Source: Methanocella_A sp964548585
GTDB taxonomy: Archaea > Halobacteriota > Methanocellia > Methanocellales > Methanocellaceae
DNA: 64,000 nt
NCBI GenBank assembly: GCA_964548585.1
Contig: CAZJRS010000008.1
Location: 1-64,000 of the forward strand
Reading direction: 5' to 3'
The first letter of the stretch is position 1. Each line of letters begins with the position of its first letter. A program made the translations under genes and the position numbers. Below, piece by piece: positions 60,484-64,000 of this stretch. A model generated the notes under the pieces. It was not told the origin of the DNA. It made no database searches and saw only the letters and a program-made list of their open reading frames with translations.

Positions 60484-62505
60484 ATGGCTAAATTTTCGAA
60501 TTATGAAAATAAGCTGATTAAAAAAATAACTAACGATAGATATAAACAAAGTCTTGGAAATATCCGTGAGGCTATGGAGGACATATGGAATCCAGATATC
60601 CCCCGCATAGTTCCATATTTCACCGATCATGGGATAAAACATTGTGAAAATTTAGCAAAAATTGCCTATAGTATATTATTGACAAGAAAAAAATCATTAT
60701 CTAATAAAGAATTATACCTACTTTTAGCTGGAATATATTTACATGATATTGGAATGCAATGTGATACGCCTAGTCTTGAAAAAATTAAAATTAAAGCACT
60801 TAATTTTAAGGCAGAATATAACCAATCAACCAATCAACAAAAATATATAATCACAGAAGGTCTATTAAAAGAATTGAATACTCCAAAAGGTGTTCGCGAA
60901 AATCATAATTATATTTCAGCTGCATGGATTGATTATGCATATAATAAAAAAAGTGATCCAATATTCGGGAGAGCAATAAGTTCATTTCCGGAAGATATTC
61001 ATATAGATGATTTAATAGATATTTGTTTATATCATACTAAACTAGATATTAATCAATGTCCTGAACATTTTAAAGATGAACCTAGTGAAAATAAACAGTT
61101 GGTAGCTGCTCTACTTAGGTTTTCTGATGAATTAGATATAGATGTTAATCGTGTATCATCTCCAACGATTTTACAATGTTTTAATTTAGATCCAAACAAT
61201 CTAAAATATTGGTGGTTGCATAGGCATACAAAAATTTCTTTTATTGATAATAATAAAATATCAATTGTAATAAGATTAAATCCTGTAGATATAGATCGTT
61301 GTGGTGAATATATAAAATATAACTATATAGAAATATTTATTTTTAAAAATAGACCAATCATCGATGTTATTGTTGGTTCAGGATTCCCCATTATACTAAA
61401 AGAATTTTCTATAAAAGGTGATAAACGTAGTGATATACTACCACCGGAAATTGTGAAAGTACTTCAAGAAAATAATGATGGTTTAAGAAAAGAAGAAGCA
61501 ATAAAAGTATATAATAAAGCGATAGTATCAAATCCCGCTGATCATAAAGCATGGAATAATAAGGGTGTAATGTTATTTGAATTGGGGAACTATGCAGATT
61601 CACTAATCTGTTATGATATTGCATTAAAAATTAAACCAGATGATGCTGAATATTGGAATAATAAAGGTAATGCTCTTTCTTATCTTGGAAAATTTGTGGA
61701 AGCATTAGGTTGCTATGATGAAGCATTAAAAATAGTTCCAAATTATTCTAATGCTTGGTATAATAAAGGAAATACTCTTTCTTATCATGAAGATCTTTCA
61801 ATTTTTAAAACACCTCAAGATAAACACTTGATTCTTGAAGATGAATTAAAATGTTTTCATGAAGTTACACTCCTTGAACCTTCTAATGTAAATGCTCTGA
61901 GTAATAAAGGTAATGTGTTATGCAAACTAAATCGTAGGGTTGATGCTTTAGACTGTTATAATAATGCTATAAAACTAGATCCAACTCATACTAATACTTG
62001 GTTTAATAAAGGATATGCATTAGATGATTTGGGAGATAAAAAAGGCGCAATTGAATGTTTTAATAATGTGCTCAAACTGGATGTAAAAAATTTAGATGCA
62101 TGGTTCTGGAAAGGATATGCATTAGATGATTTGGGAGATAAAAAAGGCGCAATTGAATGTTTTAATCAGGTAATTGAATTAAATCCAAATTATCAAGATA
62201 TATGGTATGAAAAAGGTCTTATTCACTGTGAACTTGACGAAACAGAAATTGAAATAGAATGTTATTATAAAAATATAGAAATAAATCCATTGCATTTAGA
62301 CTCATGGTATAATTTGGGTGTCACATACGAAAATTTGAAAAAATATGATGATGCTTTAAACGCATATAATTTTATATTAACGTTTGATAATAAATCAATA
62401 GAGACATGGAAAAATAAAGGTGATATTTTATTGAAACTAGGAAAGGAAAAAGATGCGAAAGAATGTTACAATACTGCAAAAATATTAGAAACAGATAAAG
62501 GGTAA
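60484..62505 (+). CDS. HD-CE-type phosphohydrolase fused to TPR repeats
   Basis: Residues 1-310 form an HD-superfamily domain like the HD-CE group of conflict systems. The metal ligands fit H53 (in HGIKHCE), H87-D88 (LHDIGM), H141 (RENHNYIS), H184 (CLYHTKLD) and D215 (RFSDELD). After a short linker, residues about 340-670 hold roughly nine TPR units, for example AWNNKGVMLFELGNYADSLI. HD domains hydrolyse phosphate esters, often of nucleotides or cyclic nucleotides; TPRs bind proteins. AT-rich codon use differs sharply from the rest of the window. It probably belongs to a defence or signalling system; the HD-CE assignment is from motif memory. Confidence 0.82.
   Translation: MAKFSNYENKLIKKITNDRYKQSLGNIREAMEDIWNPDIPRIVPYFTDHGIKHCENLAKIAYSILLTRKKSLSNKELYLLLAGIYLHDIGMQCDTPSLEKIKIKALNFKAEYNQSTNQQKYIITEGLLKELNTPKGVRENHNYISAAWIDYAYNKKSDPIFGRAISSFPEDIHIDDLIDICLYHTKLDINQCPEHFKDEPSENKQLVAALLRFSDELDIDVNRVSSPTILQCFNLDPNNLKYWWLHRHTKISFIDNNKISIVIRLNPVDIDRCGEYIKYNYIEIFIFKNRPIIDVIVGSGFPIILKEFSIKGDKRSDILPPEIVKVLQENNDGLRKEEAIKVYNKAIVSNPADHKAWNNKGVMLFELGNYADSLICYDIALKIKPDDAEYWNNKGNALSYLGKFVEALGCYDEALKIVPNYSNAWYNKGNTLSYHEDLSIFKTPQDKHLILEDELKCFHEVTLLEPSNVNALSNKGNVLCKLNRRVDALDCYNNAIKLDPTHTNTWFNKGYALDDLGDKKGAIECFNNVLKLDVKNLDAWFWKGYALDDLGDKKGAIECFNQVIELNPNYQDIWYEKGLIHCELDETEIEIECYYKNIEINPLHLDSWYNLGVTYENLKKYDDALNAYNFILTFDNKSIETWKNKGDILLKLGKEKDAKECYNTAKILETDKG
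62008..62166 (+). repeat. 57-bp exact direct repeat encoding tandem TPRs
   Basis: Positions 62008-62064 and 62110-62166 are identical (beginning AAAGGATATGCATTAGATGA) and are spaced 102 bp, i.e. 34 codons, the TPR period. This is a recent unit duplication within the gene. Confidence 0.85.
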
Positions 62506-62558
62506 TATAATACTTACAATAAATTAAATTTTAATGAATTTAATAAGGTTTTTTCACT

Positions 62559-63218
62559 CTAAGCAATTCCTTGTCGTTTTAAATAACGCTGGATTACTTT
62601 TTCCTTTTTAATAAGCGCATTATAGTCATTTAAAGTAATACCTTTTCCATAGGTCTCTTCTATCATCTTAATATGCTCTGGTATTTTTTTGGCCCATTCA
62701 AATAGATTTTGATATCCTTTTGTATTTATTGTAAAATACTTAGAGTAATCCTTACCAAGCGAATGTTTCAAGGTAATTTTCCCCTGTAGGTCATTATCAG
62801 CTATGTTGATTTTATCAATATCTCCAGCAACACTTCTATAACAAAATCCGCCTTCACATTTTTTCCCATTTTTTGCTAATACCTCAAATACTCGATAATC
62901 GCCATAGCTTAATAGATAAGCCTTATCGTCTTTATTTGGAACACCATAAGAGCTTTCGCCAGGATACATTAAACTACATGAATTCCATTCGCCGTTTACA
63001 AATATTTCAATTTCTGGTGTTATATCAAATAAAGCTGAAAATACTCCATGGTTATATACATTTAGGGCAAAACAAATATAATAATCAGTATATCGTTTTT
63101 TCTTCTCTATTTGTACTAAATTAGCTTCAATATTTTCAATAAATATTTTTGGTGTTGCTTCGGAAAATGTGTCCAATGCTTTACTAATTAAAATTTCCGA
63201 TCCAGGAAATCCCACCAT
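62559..63218 (-). CDS. Uncharacterised island protein
   Basis: The 219-residue soluble protein is probably beta-rich in the first two thirds (RYTDYYICFALNVYNHGVFS, then PEIEIFVNGEWNSCS). A helical end follows (EWAKKIPEHIKMIEETYGKG). Two Cys are close together in GKKCEGGFCYRS. No family is recognised. GGTGA precedes the ATG and overlaps the stop of the upstream gene, so it is the second gene of a two-gene operon facing the HD-TPR gene. Codon use is AT-rich like the rest of the island. Confidence 0.72.
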   Translation of the reverse strand: MVGFPGSEILISKALDTFSEATPKIFIENIEANLVQIEKKKRYTDYYICFALNVYNHGVFSALFDITPEIEIFVNGEWNSCSLMYPGESSYGVPNKDDKAYLLSYGDYRVFEVLAKNGKKCEGGFCYRSVAGDIDKINIADNDLQGKITLKHSLGKDYSKYFTINTKGYQNLFEWAKKIPEHIKMIEETYGKGITLNDYNALIKKEKVIQRYLKRQGIA

Positions 63219-63224
63219 TAATAT

Positions 63225-63650
63225 TCACCTATTCCTACTCATTTCATATACCATTTTCTTTCTGAACCAACCATCTAAACTGTAATTCAATCTTAATTTT
63301 GAATTTAGCATAATTAAAAAATATACGTCTACTTTGTCGCCCATTGATTCTAATGTTAAACAATCATCATATAATTCAAAAATAATCTCTTTTGGTAATG
63401 TATTGATCCTTTGATCAAAATATTTGATTACCATTTTTTCTAAGTCGCTATCAGAGTTGTTACTTTTCCTGCTTTCTTCCGAAAAGGCAATAAATATAGG
63501 TTTCAAATCAGTTATAATCCTTGATTTCATCTGATTTAACTTTAATTCGCTTACTGTGGCAATTTTAATTTTGTTATTAATTCTTACGAGTAATGAATGC
63601 TTTTTAAGAGATTTGAGAAGATAATCAGAAGTTTGTGAAGAGCTATTCAT
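63225..63650 (-). CDS. Uncharacterised island protein
   Basis: The 141-residue, mainly helical protein starts MNSSSQTSDYLLKSLKKHSL, has a central IITDLKPIFIAFSEESRK, and ends with WFRKKMVYEMSRNR. No family is recognised; an N-terminal winged-helix-like section is possible (LLKSLKKHSLLVRINNKIKI). Its stop is 6 bp from the next gene's start, so it is an operon with it. AT-rich codon use. Confidence 0.68.
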   Translation of the reverse strand: MNSSSQTSDYLLKSLKKHSLLVRINNKIKIATVSELKLNQMKSRIITDLKPIFIAFSEESRKSNNSDSDLEKMVIKYFDQRINTLPKEIIFELYDDCLTLESMGDKVDVYFLIMLNSKLRLNYSLDGWFRKKMVYEMSRNR

Positions 63651-63682
63651 ACTTATCTCACTGATTACTCTTAATGTGCAAA

Positions 63683-63712
63683 AATAGTATAAATAGCTTT
63701 ATATCAAGATTT
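63683..63712 (-). promoter_or_regulatory. Promoter of the minus-strand island operon
   Basis: On the minus strand, gatataaagctatttatact holds two TATA-like boxes, 35-60 bp before the ATG at 63650. Confidence 0.45.
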
Positions 63713-63860
63713 TAAATTTAATACTTGGGAGTGCGGAGGGTCACGAATTCCCCGCCCTTCAGGGTGGGGATGAAGTGAACCCTCGCCTGCTTTGGGTCGC
63801 TTTCCCTTACAAGGCCTTTTAGTTCGGTTTCTTTATAACTTATTATGGGGTGTGATTGTT

Positions 63861-63896
63861 AGGCCGTTGAAGAAGGTAAAGGGTCTTCAACGGCCT
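63861..63896 (+). promoter_or_regulatory. Hairpin over the tnpA translation start region
   Basis: AGGCCGTTGAAGA (63861-63873) and TCTTCAACGGCCT (63884-63896) form a perfect 13-bp stem with loop AGGTAAAGGG. It ends 4 bp before the GTG, so it should hinder ribosome access. IS200-type tnpA mRNAs are known to be repressed by such 5' structures. Confidence 0.6.
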
Positions 63897-63900
63897 GGAT

Positions 63901-64000
63901 GTGAAAAAATTGGAACTGAATAGCTATAGCCACGGCTATGGGCAAATAACTTACCACATAGTCCTGGTGCCGAAGTACCGGCGCAAGATCTTTTCTGGAA
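63901..64000 (+). CDS. tnpA: IS200/IS605 transposase TnpA (N-terminal fragment, cut by the window)
   Basis: The visible 33 residues after GTG 63901 read LELNSYSHGYGQITYH, then VLVPKYRRKIF. These match the N-terminus of Y1-transposase TnpA (Y-H-x-V-x-x-P-K-Y-R-R-x-x-F). TnpA is a HUH single-strand transposase; the HUH and Tyr motifs lie beyond the window. An in-frame TAA at 63877 limits the start; GTG 63901 is the likely one. Confidence 0.85.
   Translation, partial: MKKLELNSYSHGYGQITYHIVLVPKYRRKIFSG

Larger units (their letters stand above)
63735..64000 (+). mobile_element. Left end of an IS200/IS605-family element (runs off the window)
   Basis: A compact hairpin CCCCGCCC-TTCA-GGGTGGGG (63750-63769; 8-bp stem) lies about 130 bp before a partial tnpA. 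This is the arrangement of IS200/IS605 left ends, where single-strand hairpins are recognised by the transposase. A second hairpin lies at 63861-63896. The exact left boundary was not determined, and the right part is outside the window. Confidence 0.72.

Noticed and set aside
59850..63720. Attachment-site repeat of the tRNA-Gln 3' end within the island
   Set aside because: I looked for a copy of the T-arm/acceptor sequence downstream and saw none in the window; the island end may lie outside, so no att site is claimed.

Overview
The window is euryarchaeal and most likely comes from a Methanocella-like methanogen. It carries an archaeal Sec61-beta, the archaea-specific tRNA-Ile agmatinylcytidine synthetase TiaS, FtsZ, an archaeal HTH regulator family, archaeal TATA boxes, and a set of phenylacetate-CoA-ligase-like enzymes. 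No methanogenesis gene is present, so the genus is an inference. Most of the window is moderately GC-rich. It is a draft assembly: two runs of exactly 100 N lie inside one repetitive gene.

Layout. 1-8.3 kb: a surface-polysaccharide locus with a flippase, a membrane-anchored GH16-like glycanase, a nucleotide-sugar epimerase, a nucleotide-sugar 6-dehydrogenase, a deacetylase-like protein, a FemAB/GNAT-type transferase and a GT4 glycosyltransferase. 8.4-19.3 kb: two convergent clusters of related envelope genes. The short one (+) encodes a small 3-TM protein, a Cys-motif membrane protein, a DUF1616-type tail protein and a DUF362 protein. The long one (-) starts with a paralogue of the same 3-TM protein, runs through a DUF4129-like receptor, DUF4350, MoxR ATPase and DUF58, and ends with paralogues of the Cys-motif protein and of the DUF1616 protein. 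19.4-30 kb: housekeeping and regulatory genes (HTH regulator, TiaS, 4xCBS protein, UspA, amidohydrolase, Sec61-beta, HEPN/MNT pair, EngB, YkgJ-type protein, RmlD-like reductase, CsbD-like protein), with repeat-filled intergenic DNA around 26.8-28.9 kb. 30.2-43.7 kb: a secreted subtilisin, ftsZ behind a long structured leader, an uncharacterised wHTH + 649-aa gene pair, and three phenylacetate-CoA-ligase paralogues with a double-ACT protein. 43.9-58.8 kb: a HhH-MutS-like ATPase, an AIM24 protein, a giant secreted beta-helix protein interrupted by the gaps, an archaeal MrfA/MrfB-like helicase-nuclease pair, tRNA-Val and a PAS histidine kinase.

58.8-64 kb: a repeat-rich stretch leads to tRNA-Gln. 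Directly behind it begins a conspicuously AT-rich island with an HD-CE-type phosphohydrolase fused to TPRs, two unrecognised genes on the opposite strand, and the left end of an IS200/IS605-type element running off the window. This looks like a tRNA-associated acquired island and is one of two candidates for an undescribed system. The other is the duplicated MoxR/DUF58/Cys-motif envelope module. A family of palindromic elements with termini CGATCGCTGCGCTGTGCC occurs four times in intergenic DNA.
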